From Pseudodesulfovibrio sp. (GTDB taxonomy: Bacteria; Desulfobacterota; Desulfovibrionia; Desulfovibrionales; Desulfovibrionaceae), in contig JAFLJW010000396.1 in the NCBI GenBank assembly GCA_022712815.1, positions 1 through 10,307 on the forward strand: DNA of 10,307 bases, in the 5' to 3' direction. The translations under genes and the position numbers were made by a program. Position 1 is the first letter of the stretch. Each line of letters starts with the position of its first letter. The notes under the pieces are model-generated. The model was not told the DNA's origin and did not search any database. It worked only from the letters and a program-made list of their open reading frames with translations. Shown here piece after piece: positions 1-6,458 of this stretch.

Positions 1-1025
1 GCTTTGTAGAAATAGAATTCTGCCGGGATGGAGCCGTCAGAGGTCAGCATGTCCAGAGCCGTGGAGCCTTGGGCGTAGAATTGATCGTTGATGAACATGA
101 GGACGGCATCGAGAATAAAGCTCTTTTCCGGCGGTCCGTTCAATGTAACCTCAAGGGCCTTGGCCGGATTGTTCAGCTTGAGGTTGAGGTTTATCAGCCG
201 CAGCCGTGCTTCGGGAAAGGGTGTGCTCAGATTCAGGATGCTGGTATATGTCTTTTCCGCGGACACGTAATCCTTGGCAAGTTCATATTGGTAGGCCAGC
301 TCGACCATTGCTTCGGCAAAGCCCGGGTCCATGGCGATGGTTTTTTTCAGGGTGGCTATGGCTGTCTTGCGCATGCCCAGATTGCCCTGCACCCTGCCCA
401 TTGCGTAGAGGGCATCGGCACTTCTTTTGTCTGCCGGAATCTTGTTCAGGGTATCAAGGGCCGCAGCGTCTTTGCCCGCGTCCATGAGCATCTGCCCCAG
501 CCGCTCTCTGGCCTGAATATCGTCGGGTTGTTTGGCGAGATAGTCGTCCATGACCCCGAAGGCTGCGTCGATGCGCTCATCCAGGATATAGGAATTGGCA
601 AGGTAGATGGTCAGTACCTGATTGTCCGGGAATTTGGTCAGTCCTTCCTTTAAGGCCGCTCTGGAGAGACTTGTGCCACTTGGATGGTTCCAGTAGAGAC
701 CCGCCTTTTCCAGATATAGTTCAGGAGAAGGGTCAGCGATGAGAAGCCGATCAAGGGCCTCGGCGGCTCTGGTGTGGAGTTCATTGACTTCCTCAGTGGT
801 CAGGGGGCTCTTCTTGCCCTCGGCCAGGTGATGCTGCATGCGCTGCAACTGATCCTGATACAGGAGAAAGTCGTAGCTGATCCGGGCCGATTTGCTGAGC
901 GGCTGGGGTGCAACTGTGGGCGATGGCGTTCGTTTCCCGCCACAGGCTGTCAGGCCCAGAAGTGCCAGGGTCAGTAGTAGAGCCGTCAGTGCGGTGAAAA
1001 AAATAGGCCTTTGTGTCTGTGTCAT
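1..1025 (-). CDS. TPR-repeat lipoprotein, 3' end cut by window edge
   Basis: The reverse strand is open from an ATG at 1025 down to base 1, giving 341 complete codons with no stop. The protein starts with a lipoprotein signal: basic N-terminus (R6), hydrophobic stretch about residues 8-25, and lipobox L25-T-A-C28 followed by GGKR. It is therefore predicted to be cleaved and lipidated at C28. Gly after the Cys is compatible with outer-membrane sorting under the E. coli rule. Residues 85-290 show tetratricopeptide-like helical pairs, for example around 137-166, 203-233 (ALYAMG...AIATLKKTIAMDP) and 236-265. TPRs mediate protein-protein contacts, so it is probably a periplasm-facing scaffold. No enzymatic motif is seen. 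It starts 34 nt after the sigma-32 stop on the same strand and is probably cotranscribed with it. The ribosome-binding site is weak (GGGAAA, 4 nt from the ATG). An ATG four bases upstream opens a different, unrelated frame. The specific function is unknown. Confidence 0.85.
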   Translation of the reverse strand, partial: MTQTQRPIFFTALTALLLTLALLGLTACGGKRTPSPTVAPQPLSKSARISYDFLLYQDQLQRMQHHLAEGKKSPLTTEEVNELHTRAAEALDRLLIADPSPELYLEKAGLYWNHPSGTSLSRAALKEGLTKFPDNQVLTIYLANSYILDERIDAAFGVMDDYLAKQPDDIQARERLGQMLMDAGKDAAALDTLNKIPADKRSADALYAMGRVQGNLGMRKTAIATLKKTIAMDPGFAEAMVELAYQYELAKDYVSAEKTYTSILNLSTPFPEARLRLINLNLKLNNPAKALEVTLNGPPEKSFILDAVLMFINDQFYAQGSTALDMLTSDGSIPAEFYFYK

Positions 1026-1059
1026 GCATGTTTCCCGTTTTGCGATGGCCCAAAGCCCG

Positions 1060-2079
1060 CTATTCGTGTTCCAGTACCCAATCCTTTGAAAAACCTTTGA
1101 CCTTGTCTGTCATGTGTTCGCGAATCTTGACCAGTAATCGGGCTTCGATTTGCCTGACCCGCTCTCTGGTGACGCCAAACCGTTCACCGATTTCCCGCAG
1201 GGTGATGGGGTCCTCGGACAAAAGCCGGTCATCGAGGATGGCCAACTCCTTTTCATTGAGTGTCGGCCGGATCGTCTTGATATTGTCCAGCAACAAATTC
1301 ACGATCTGGTCATTGGCAATGGATTCCTCCACGCCGGGACCAAGGGATGGCAGAAAATCCATCTTGGTGGCATCGGAATCCTCGCCCAGCGGTGCGTTGA
1401 GCGACATATCGTTCTTGGACAACCGCTGGTCCATCTCGGTGATCTCAGACTCGCTGACCCCAAGACTTTTGCTCAGAGCCTCGGTGGTCGGGTCAAACCC
1501 CATGGTCTGAAGCCGCTGGCGTTCCTTGTTCAAATTGTAAAAGAGCTTGCGCTGGGTCTGGGTGGTCCCGATCTTGACCATGCGCCAGTTGTCCATGATG
1601 TACTTGAGGATGTACGCCTTGACCCAGAACGCTGCGTAGTAGGAAAACTTGATCCCCTTTTCCGGGTCGAATTTCGTGACCGCCTTGAGCAGTCCGACAT
1701 TGCCCTCCTGAATCAGGTCCAGAGAATTTTGCATCCAGCGTCGCTGGAAGTCCATGGCGATCTTGACCACCAGTCGCAGGTGGGAGGAGACCAGCTTGAA
1801 GGCGGCGTCCTCATCGTTTTCTTCTTGCACACGCTTGGCCAGCGCGTATTCCTCATCCGGTTCCAACATGGGGAACCGTGCTATTTCCTTTAGATACAAC
1901 TGCAACGGATCGCGGACACTGACCTCCTTGGAGGACGTGGTCACGAACGCGGGGAGAGTATTCTTCAGCTTCACGGCCTTGGCCGGAGCATAAACGGGGA
2001 CTGCGGTCGGATCTGTGCCGTCGGTTTCTGGTTCGACGATTTCCGGTTCGAGTGCAGTCGTTATCTTTTTTGATGTCAT
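1060..2079 (-). CDS. rpoH: RNA polymerase sigma-32 factor (heat-shock sigma, RpoH-like)
   Basis: This 339-residue protein directs RNA polymerase to heat-shock-type promoters. It has an acidic/proline-rich N-terminal extension (1-50), region 1.2 (57-83, DPLQLYLKEIARFPML), region 2 core binding and -10 recognition (about 95-170, with DLIQEGNVGLLKAV at 121-134 and FWVKAYILKYIMDNWRMVK at 151-169), and region 4.2 helix-turn-helix (293-320, LREIGERFGVTRERVRQIEAR). The decisive mark for the sigma-32 subgroup is the RpoH box, QRKLFYNLN at 176-184, which matches E. coli QRKLFFNLR. It is longer than E. coli RpoH (284 aa), mostly from the N-terminal extension. The frame stays open upstream to a TTG at 2169, but those 30 residues are translated from AT-rich, promoter-like DNA, so I chose the ATG at 2079. 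No Shine-Dalgarno precedes this ATG. The gene is divergent from metH and followed by the TPR lipoprotein. Confidence 0.92.
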   Translation of the reverse strand: MTSKKITTALEPEIVEPETDGTDPTAVPVYAPAKAVKLKNTLPAFVTTSSKEVSVRDPLQLYLKEIARFPMLEPDEEYALAKRVQEENDEDAAFKLVSSHLRLVVKIAMDFQRRWMQNSLDLIQEGNVGLLKAVTKFDPEKGIKFSYYAAFWVKAYILKYIMDNWRMVKIGTTQTQRKLFYNLNKERQRLQTMGFDPTTEALSKSLGVSESEITEMDQRLSKNDMSLNAPLGEDSDATKMDFLPSLGPGVEESIANDQIVNLLLDNIKTIRPTLNEKELAILDDRLLSEDPITLREIGERFGVTRERVRQIEARLLVKIREHMTDKVKGFSKDWVLEHE

Positions 2080-2142
2080 TTCGTATATGGAGTGGCGTCG
2101 TTGCGCCTGTTCAATACTTAATATAAAGAATAAAAAAGTGAC

Positions 2143-2169
2143 ACTATAGTTTTTATTTATCCTTTTCAA
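2143..2169 (-). promoter_or_regulatory. Candidate promoter for the rpoH-lipoprotein unit
   Basis: On the minus strand TTGAAA (2169-2164) and TATAGT (2148-2143) are separated by 15 bp in very AT-rich DNA, about 57 nt upstream of the chosen rpoH ATG. The boxes resemble sigma-70 elements, but the spacer is shorter than the usual 16-18 bp, so this is tentative. I see no sigma-32-type element (CTTGAA with CCCCAT) that would suggest autoregulation. Confidence 0.3.
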
Positions 2170-2181
2170 TGTTTTTTAGCA

Positions 2182-2230
2182 GCTCAGGTCCCGATGGAAC
2201 TGTTCTGCCGTACGGGTTTTTCACCTGAGC
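2182..2230. repeat. Inverted repeat / stem-loop between rpoH and metH promoters
   Basis: GCTCAGGT (2182-2189) is perfectly complementary to ACCTGAGC (2223-2230). Inside, CCCG (2190-2193) can pair with CGGG (2213-2216), extending the stem to 12 bp around a 19-nt loop with a 6-nt asymmetric bulge. There is no T-run on the proper side for either direction, so it does not read as an intrinsic terminator. It lies upstream of the metH -35 box. It would be in the rpoH transcript only if rpoH starts further upstream than the candidate promoter. Role unknown: operator, structured leader, or remnant. Confidence 0.5.
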
Positions 2231-2249
2231 CCGACAAGACGAATAGCCC

Positions 2250-2278
2250 TTGATTTTTGGTGTGGCATGGTCTATATC
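2250..2278 (+). promoter_or_regulatory. sigma-70 promoter of metH
   Basis: TTGATT (2250-2255) and TATATC (2273-2278) are separated by exactly 17 bp. The predicted transcription start is near 2285, giving a leader of about 80 nt before the TTG start codon. The -10 box overlaps the repeated ATATC/GATAT elements, which suggests steric repression. Confidence 0.6.
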
Positions 2279-2297
2279 TAGATATCTTGATATATGA
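2274..2297. promoter_or_regulatory. Tandem dyad, probable repressor operator for metH
   Basis: Three consecutive 8-mers, ATATCTAG, ATATCTTG and ATATATGA (2274-2297), form two overlapping dyads: ATATC-TA-GATAT (2274-2285, a perfect 12-bp palindrome) and ATATC-TT-GATAT (2282-2293). They sit on the -10 box and the predicted start point of metH. In Desulfovibrio, methionine-cycle genes are known to be controlled by SahR, an ArsR-family repressor that responds to S-adenosylhomocysteine. Assigning this site to SahR is inference; I cannot check the exact consensus. Confidence 0.5.
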
Positions 2298-2315
2298 ATA
2301 CAGCAGTCCGCGCGA

Positions 2316-2337
2316 GGTGTTGACCATCTGTCACACC
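2316..2337 (+). other. Small hairpin in the metH leader
   Basis: GGTGT-T-GAC (2316-2324) pairs with GTC-ACACC (2330-2337) around a 5-nt loop, an 8-bp stem with one bulged T. It ends 18 nt before the Shine-Dalgarno. It does not match a SAM, SAH or cobalamin riboswitch that I recognise and is much too small to be one. It may simply affect mRNA stability. Confidence 0.35.
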
Positions 2338-2355
2338 AATAGCTACGGATGATAC

Positions 2356-2360
2356 GGAGG
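2356..2360 (+). promoter_or_regulatory. Ribosome-binding site that fixes the TTG start of metH
   Basis: GGAGG lies 5 nt before TTG at 2366. No ATG or GTG in the same frame lies nearby with equivalent spacing, and the homocysteine-binding domain begins immediately after (IYFFDGGYGTLLQ, residues 13-25). The TTG start is therefore well supported. Confidence 0.75.
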
Positions 2361-2365
2361 ATATT

Positions 2366-4774
2366 TTGCCAGATTTCAAATCCATACTTTGCGACGACTC
2401 CATCTATTTTTTTGATGGTGGTTACGGAACATTGCTTCAGGGCCGGGGGCTTCCTGCCGGTCTTTCACCGGAGCTGTGGGGACTCAAAGCGCCGGAAGTG
2501 ATTCGTAGCGTGCACCAGGATTATCTGGAAGCCGGAGCCAATGTCCTGACCACCAATACCTTTGGCGGGTCCAGGCCCAAGCTCGGCCTTGATGCCGACC
2601 CCTACGAACTGAACAAGGCCATGACCCGTATCGCCCGCGAAGTGGCTGGAGACAACGCCTTTGTTGCCGCATCCATCGGACCCACCGGGCATTTTGTCGA
2701 GCCGCTTGGCGACCTGACCTTCCGTGAGTTGGTCGAAATTTTCAAGGAACAGATCAGGGGTTGCGTGGACGGCGGAGCCGACCTGATTATGGGCGAGACG
2801 CACTTTGATCTGGCCGAGGCCAAGGCCGTGGTCATCGCCGCTCGTCAGGTCTGCAACTTGCCTGTCGCCATGTCCATGACCTTTGAAGGCGAGGCCAGCC
2901 TGACCGGCACCAGTCCTCTGACCTTTGTGGATACCATGCAGAATATGGGCGTCGAACTGATCGGCACCAATTGTTCCGCCGGTCCCGAACAGATGTGCGA
3001 CACGCTCAAGGCGTGGGCTTCTCGTCTGGACACCCCCATATTTGCCGAGGCCAACGCAGGATTGCCGGAATTGGACGACGATGGAAACACCGCTTTCAGG
3101 CTGTCAGCCGAAGCCTTTGCCGAACATGCGTCCAAATTCGTCGCACTCGGCGCGAAATTTATCGGCGGTTGCTGCGGCACCACGCCCGACCATATCCGCG
3201 CCCTGCGCAACAAGGTCGGCGATACACCATGGCAGAGACCGGTCAAGACAGACGATGCGCAACTGGTCCTGACCTCCCGCTCCATATCCGTTCCTGTGGG
3301 ATTTTCTCATCCAGGTGTAATCATTGGTGAACGCATCAACCCTACGGGCAAGAAGCAACTCACCAGCGAACTCCAGGACGGAATATTCACCGAGGCTTTC
3401 CGGTTCGCCACAGAGCAGATTGATCTTGGCTCCCCGGTGCTGGACGTCAATGTCGGCGCACCCATGGTCGAGGAGGTGACGTTGCTGCCCGAATTGGTCA
3501 AGGGACTTGTCAGCAGGTTCCAGACCCCGCTGTCCATTGACTCAAACGATCCTGCCGCCGTGGAAGCAGGGCTGTGGGTCTACCCCGGTTCCCCGCTGGT
3601 CAATTCCATTTCCGGCGAGCCGGGCAAGATGGAGGAGCTTGGTCCCCTGTGCAAACTTTTTGGCGCACCGTTCATCCTGTTGCCCATTATCGGCAACAAG
3701 CTGCCGGTCACGGCCCGGGAGCGCCTCGCCGTAATCGAAGACTTGCTGGTAACTGCCGAAGGTCTTGGTATCCCCAGACGGCTGATCATGGTTGATGCCC
3801 TGGCTCTGACCGTCTCCTCCAAGCCCGAAGCCGCACGACATTCTCTTGAAGTCATGCGCTGCTGCCGCGACGAATGGGGACTGACCACCACCATTGGATT
3901 GTCCAATATCTCCTTTGGGTTGCCCGCTCGCGAGTTGCTCAACTCGACCTTCCTGTCGCTCTCCATGGCGTCCGGGCTTTGTTCGTTCATCAGCAACCCG
4001 AATTCTTCCCGTATTCAGGAAACCCTGCATTCAGCTGAGGTCCTGCTCAACCGGGACCCGTTGGCAAAGCGGTATATCAGCAAGTTCGCCGACTGGACCC
4101 CGGCCGAGCCGACCCGGTCCACGTCCTCAAACGATGGAGGAGGCACTTCGGGCCTGCCTGCTGCCCAGGCCGCAATCATCAAGGGAGACAAGGACGGCAT
4201 CGTCGAACTGGTCGAGGTCGAGCTTAACGGCGGCATGTCCGCCATGGACATCGTCAATGATCTGCTGATTCCCGGCATCCTGACCGTGGGCGAAAAGTAT
4301 GAGAAAAAAGAATACTTTCTGCCACAGCTCCTCCAATCCGCAGAGACCATGCAAGTGGCTTTCAAGCGGCTCAAGCCTTTGCTGGAAGCGGACGAAAATG
4401 CAGTGGACAAGCCCGTGGTTGTCATGGCCACCGTGGAAGGTGATATCCACGATATCGGCAAGAATATTGTCTGCCTGATGCTCAAGAACTACGGCTTTGA
4501 TGTCGTGGATTTGGGCAAGGACGTGAAGGCAGAGGTCATCGTCGAGTCCGCTGCCGAAAACAATGCTGCCCTCATCGGGTTGTCCGCGCTCATGACCACC
4601 ACCATGGTTCGCATGGAGGACACGGTAAAGCTGGTCAGGGAACGAGGTCTGGATACCAAAGTGATTATCGGCGGAGCCGTGGTCACCGAGAAATTCTGCA
4701 CGGCCATCGGCGCGGACGGCTGGTCTACCGATGCGGTCAAGGCTGTGAAGCTGGCCCAGAGTCTGACGCATTAG
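2366..4774 (+). CDS. metH: Cobalamin-dependent methionine synthase, short form without reactivation domain
   Basis: It transfers a methyl group from 5-methyltetrahydrofolate to homocysteine via protein-bound cobalamin in the cytoplasm, giving methionine and tetrahydrofolate. The 802 residues read in MetH order. The homocysteine-binding barrel (about 10-290) has zinc ligands C203 (GTNCSAGP) and C269-C270 (GGCCGTTPDH). The pterin-binding barrel (about 315-580) has GERINPTGKK at 321-330 and DVNVG at 360-364. A cap helical domain (about 595-675) follows a Ser/Thr/Gly-rich linker (584-596). The B12-binding Rossmann domain (about 683-802) has the D693-x-H695-x-x-G698 motif, whose His is the lower cobalt ligand. 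The protein stops right after this domain. The roughly 330-residue AdoMet-binding reactivation domain of E. coli MetH (about 1227 aa) is absent. The frame is intact and ends before a strong terminator, so this is a natural short form, not a truncation. Oxidised cobalamin would need a separate reactivating protein. Confidence 0.95.
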   Translation: MPDFKSILCDDSIYFFDGGYGTLLQGRGLPAGLSPELWGLKAPEVIRSVHQDYLEAGANVLTTNTFGGSRPKLGLDADPYELNKAMTRIAREVAGDNAFVAASIGPTGHFVEPLGDLTFRELVEIFKEQIRGCVDGGADLIMGETHFDLAEAKAVVIAARQVCNLPVAMSMTFEGEASLTGTSPLTFVDTMQNMGVELIGTNCSAGPEQMCDTLKAWASRLDTPIFAEANAGLPELDDDGNTAFRLSAEAFAEHASKFVALGAKFIGGCCGTTPDHIRALRNKVGDTPWQRPVKTDDAQLVLTSRSISVPVGFSHPGVIIGERINPTGKKQLTSELQDGIFTEAFRFATEQIDLGSPVLDVNVGAPMVEEVTLLPELVKGLVSRFQTPLSIDSNDPAAVEAGLWVYPGSPLVNSISGEPGKMEELGPLCKLFGAPFILLPIIGNKLPVTARERLAVIEDLLVTAEGLGIPRRLIMVDALALTVSSKPEAARHSLEVMRCCRDEWGLTTTIGLSNISFGLPARELLNSTFLSLSMASGLCSFISNPNSSRIQETLHSAEVLLNRDPLAKRYISKFADWTPAEPTRSTSSNDGGGTSGLPAAQAAIIKGDKDGIVELVEVELNGGMSAMDIVNDLLIPGILTVGEKYEKKEYFLPQLLQSAETMQVAFKRLKPLLEADENAVDKPVVVMATVEGDIHDIGKNIVCLMLKNYGFDVVDLGKDVKAEVIVESAAENNAALIGLSALMTTTMVRMEDTVKLVRERGLDTKVIIGGAVVTEKFCTAIGADGWSTDAVKAVKLAQSLTH

Positions 4775-4833
4775 GGCGGAGCGACCATTACCACCTGCTC
4801 CGTTTGGCAAGCTTTCAAATGATTGCGTTGTCA

Positions 4834-4886
4834 GGTTAAAAATGATTCTTGACGTAGCCAGGGCTAGGTCAAGAATCATTTTTACC
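4834..4886 (+). terminator. Intrinsic terminator after metH
   Basis: AAAAATGATTCTTGAC (4838-4853) and GTCAAGAATCATTTTT (4868-4883) form a perfect 16-bp stem. The apical TAGCC/GGCTA pairing can extend it further across a G-G mismatch. The 3' arm ends in five Ts on the plus strand. The symmetrical A-run/T-run makes it potentially bidirectional, but only metH runs into it. The rest of the metH-MarR gap shows no gene. Confidence 0.88.
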
Positions 4887-4953
4887 TTCCGCCTTTCCTT
4901 TTTTCTCTTCCCCCACCAGGCATTGCGGCAGGCATGTGAATGCTGCTCAAATT

Positions 4954-4988
4954 TGACAGCCTGATGTCGTTGTGTCAGCTTCCTGTCA
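4954..4988. promoter_or_regulatory. Possible operator/promoter region of the MarR gene
   Basis: TTGACA (4953-4958) looks like a -35 box but has no good -10 at 16-18 bp. TGACA (4954-4958) is inverted relative to TGTCA at 4973-4977, and TGTCA recurs at 4984-4988, 11 bp (one helical turn) further on. MarR regulators often bind inverted repeats in their own promoters. This placement fits autoregulation but is weak evidence. Confidence 0.25.
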
Positions 4989-5452
4989 TGAAAGAGTGGC
5001 AAACAGCGTCCGAAAGATCAAAATCCGGTGAGGAAGTGGCCCGGCTTATGTTGGAAACCTTTCGTTTTCACAATGCGCTTTTGGCCGCAGGAGATGAGTT
5101 GACAAGCGAGTTCGGACTGACCAACGCACGATGGCAGGTGCTCGGCGCGGCCCATGATGCGCCACGGACAGTCTCGGCCATTGCCCGGTTCATGGGGCTG
5201 ACGCGCCAAAGTGTGCAGCGCACGATCCTGCGTCTTGTCACGGATGGATTCATCGAGCTTGTGGACAACCCGGAGCATGCCCGGGCCAGACTTGTCACAT
5301 TCACCGACAAGGGGCTCTCGGCACTTCAGGGACTTTCAGAAAAACAGGCCGCATGGGTAGCCGGGCTGGCTAAAGACATACCGCCTGCCAATATCCGTAT
5401 CGGTGTGGGCATGATGCGCGGCTTAATCCGCAGGCTGGAAGAGGCTGACTGA
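4988..5452 (+). CDS. MarR-family winged-helix transcriptional regulator
   Basis: From the ATG at 4988 the protein is 154 residues, the usual MarR length. The N-terminal dimerisation helix (about 14-40) leads into the winged helix-turn-helix: TNARWQVLGAA (45-55), VSAIARFMGLTRQSVQRTILRLVTDGFIE (62-90) with the recognition helix near 72-84, and a charged wing NPEHARARLVTFTDKG (94-109). The C-terminal helices (112-154) complete the dimer interface. MarR proteins are DNA-binding repressors, often released by small aromatic or toxic compounds. The ligand here cannot be read from sequence. The frame is open to an ATG at 4940, but the extra 16 residues are unlike the family. No clear Shine-Dalgarno precedes either start, so the start is uncertain. 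It converges with the exporter gene (34 bp between stop codons). Proximity invites a regulator-efflux link, but nothing proves it. Confidence 0.88.
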   Translation: MKEWQTASERSKSGEEVARLMLETFRFHNALLAAGDELTSEFGLTNARWQVLGAAHDAPRTVSAIARFMGLTRQSVQRTILRLVTDGFIELVDNPEHARARLVTFTDKGLSALQGLSEKQAAWVAGLAKDIPPANIRIGVGMMRGLIRRLEEAD

Positions 5453-5486
5453 TCGGCATCCATTTCCCTTCATTGCCTGCATGCAA

Positions 5487-6125
5487 TCAGGCGGAATCCG
5501 CCAAAGCCAGCTTGATGCCCAGCCCGATGAAAAGGCTTCCGGCAACACGTTTGATCCATGTGCCATACCGCCCTCCACCGCCCATAACTGTTGAGAGCCG
5601 GGCAGCAGTCCAGGCCCAGAGCAGGTTCACCAGAGTGCCATTGAAGGTGAAGAGCAGGCCGAGGAAAAGGAATGCCAACGGTTTGGACGGGGCTTCCGCG
5701 CTGACAAACTGGGGCAGAAAGGCCAAAAAAAACAAGGCGACCTTGGGATTCAGGGCATTTGTCAAAAATCCTTGGGAAAAAATCTTGCGCCGGGACACCC
5801 GGAAAAAGTCGGCCTTCTCTTTTGTATTTTTTTCATTGCCATTACCCCGCCACATGGTCACCCCGATCCAGATGAGATATGCCGCGCCGACCAGTTTGAC
5901 GACGGTGAAGGCCATGGCCGAGGTGGCAAGAATGGCGGACAGGCCAAGGGCTGCGGCAAAGACATGGACAAAGCACCCCACGCCCACGCCAAGGGCGGCA
6001 ATGGCTCCATCGCGCCAGCCTCGGGACGCACTGCGGCTGACGATATAGGCCACATCCTGTCCCGGCGTGATGTTCAGAAGCAGGCCGGAGATGATGAAAA
6101 GAGTGAGATCGTTGACTCCCAGCAT
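5487..6125 (-). CDS. RhtB/LysE-family amino-acid exporter
   Basis: This 212-residue inner-membrane protein has the family's six-helix pattern: hydrophobic segments near 6-28, 40-66, 70-92, 120-142, 147-172 and 190-208. The N-terminal TPGQDVAYIVSRS (20-32) corresponds to the family's PGPD motif with Gln in place of the second Pro. NPKVALFFLAFLPQF (126-140) is the highly conserved central motif. Members export homoserine, threonine, lysine, leucine and similar amino acids by proton antiport. Substrate cannot be assigned here. A Lys/Glu/Asn-rich loop (94-115) lies between helices 3 and 4. The start is well supported by AAGGA (6136-6132) 6 nt from the ATG. It is on the same strand as the HD-GYP gene upstream, but a terminator and about 300 nt separate them, so it is probably transcribed alone. 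Confidence 0.92.
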   Translation of the reverse strand: MLGVNDLTLFIISGLLLNITPGQDVAYIVSRSASRGWRDGAIAALGVGVGCFVHVFAAALGLSAILATSAMAFTVVKLVGAAYLIWIGVTMWRGNGNEKNTKEKADFFRVSRRKIFSQGFLTNALNPKVALFFLAFLPQFVSAEAPSKPLAFLFLGLLFTFNGTLVNLLWAWTAARLSTVMGGGGRYGTWIKRVAGSLFIGLGIKLALADSA

Positions 6126-6425
6126 GGCAGTTCCTTGTATGTATTATTGGTCGGGTCGGTTTTCCTCGTTAATGGGCATGGGGAAAATCAGGTCATATCC
6201 GTACCTGGAATCCACGCCGCCAGCGGTGTGCAGATCACAGTCCTGTCAGCTCGAAAAACCGGGTATGACGAAGGCGATCAGCTTGGGCACTCATACGGAA
6301 ATGGATACATGGAGGGGATGGAGATGTCCATGGCGTAGAGCCGTCCAGTCTCTGTACTGTCCTGCAATTTCTCTTCTTTTGCTCTTCAAAAGATAATGAA
6401 GGCTGAAGTCTCATTTAGGAGTCCG
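6126..6425. other. Intergenic stretch without a convincing gene
   Basis: About 300 nt upstream of the exporter. Short open frames occur on both strands but none has a Shine-Dalgarno together with a recognisable product. The plus-strand ones mainly extend out of the antisense of the exporter gene. The exporter promoter must lie here. An AT-rich candidate -10 (TAATAC on the minus strand, near 6148) has no matching -35 at proper spacing. One minus-strand frame ending near 6152 reads sensibly for about 35 codons and could be the remnant of a lost gene, but I do not recognise it. Confidence 0.4.
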
Positions 6426-6458
6426 AAAAAATAAGCTCAACTCGGATGAGCCTTTTTT
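6426..6458 (-). terminator. Bidirectional intrinsic terminator after the HD-GYP gene
   Basis: On the minus strand the HD-GYP stop codon is followed by a GCTCA/TGAGC hairpin (6451-6447 with 6439-6435, 7-nt loop) and then TTATTTTTT. On the plus strand the same hairpin ends in CTTTTTT (6452-6458), so it can also stop transcription in the other direction. The stem is short (5 bp plus A-T extension), which lowers certainty. Confidence 0.65.

Noticed and set aside
69..653. Long plus-strand open frame over the left edge
   Set aside because: It is antisense to the TPR lipoprotein, whose minus-strand frame has a clear lipobox, TPR pattern and continuous reading to the window edge. The plus product has no recognisable domain.
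1150..1893. 247-codon plus-strand frame
   Set aside because: It lies fully antisense to rpoH, whose domains are unmistakable. The composition is that of a shadow frame.
2080..2169. N-terminal extension of rpoH to the TTG at 2169
   Set aside because: The DNA is promoter-like and AT-rich, the extra residues do not resemble sigma factors, and the TTG coincides with the candidate -35 box.
2182..2337. SAM, SAH or cobalamin riboswitch upstream of metH
   Set aside because: The larger stem-loop lies upstream of the metH promoter, the leader itself is only about 80 nt, and no consensus core (for example a B12 box) was recognised.
4127..5002. 291-codon minus-strand frame across the end of metH
   Set aside because: It is antisense to the B12 domain of metH and runs through the metH terminator. 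No family resemblance.
5472..5492. Hairpin GCCTG/CAGGC between the convergent MarR and exporter genes as a terminator
   Set aside because: The stem is only 5 bp with an 8-nt loop, overlaps the exporter stop codon and has no T-run on either strand.
4988..6125. MarR gene and exporter as a regulator-target pair
   Set aside because: They are convergent and do not share a promoter region, so adjacency alone does not support a regulatory link.
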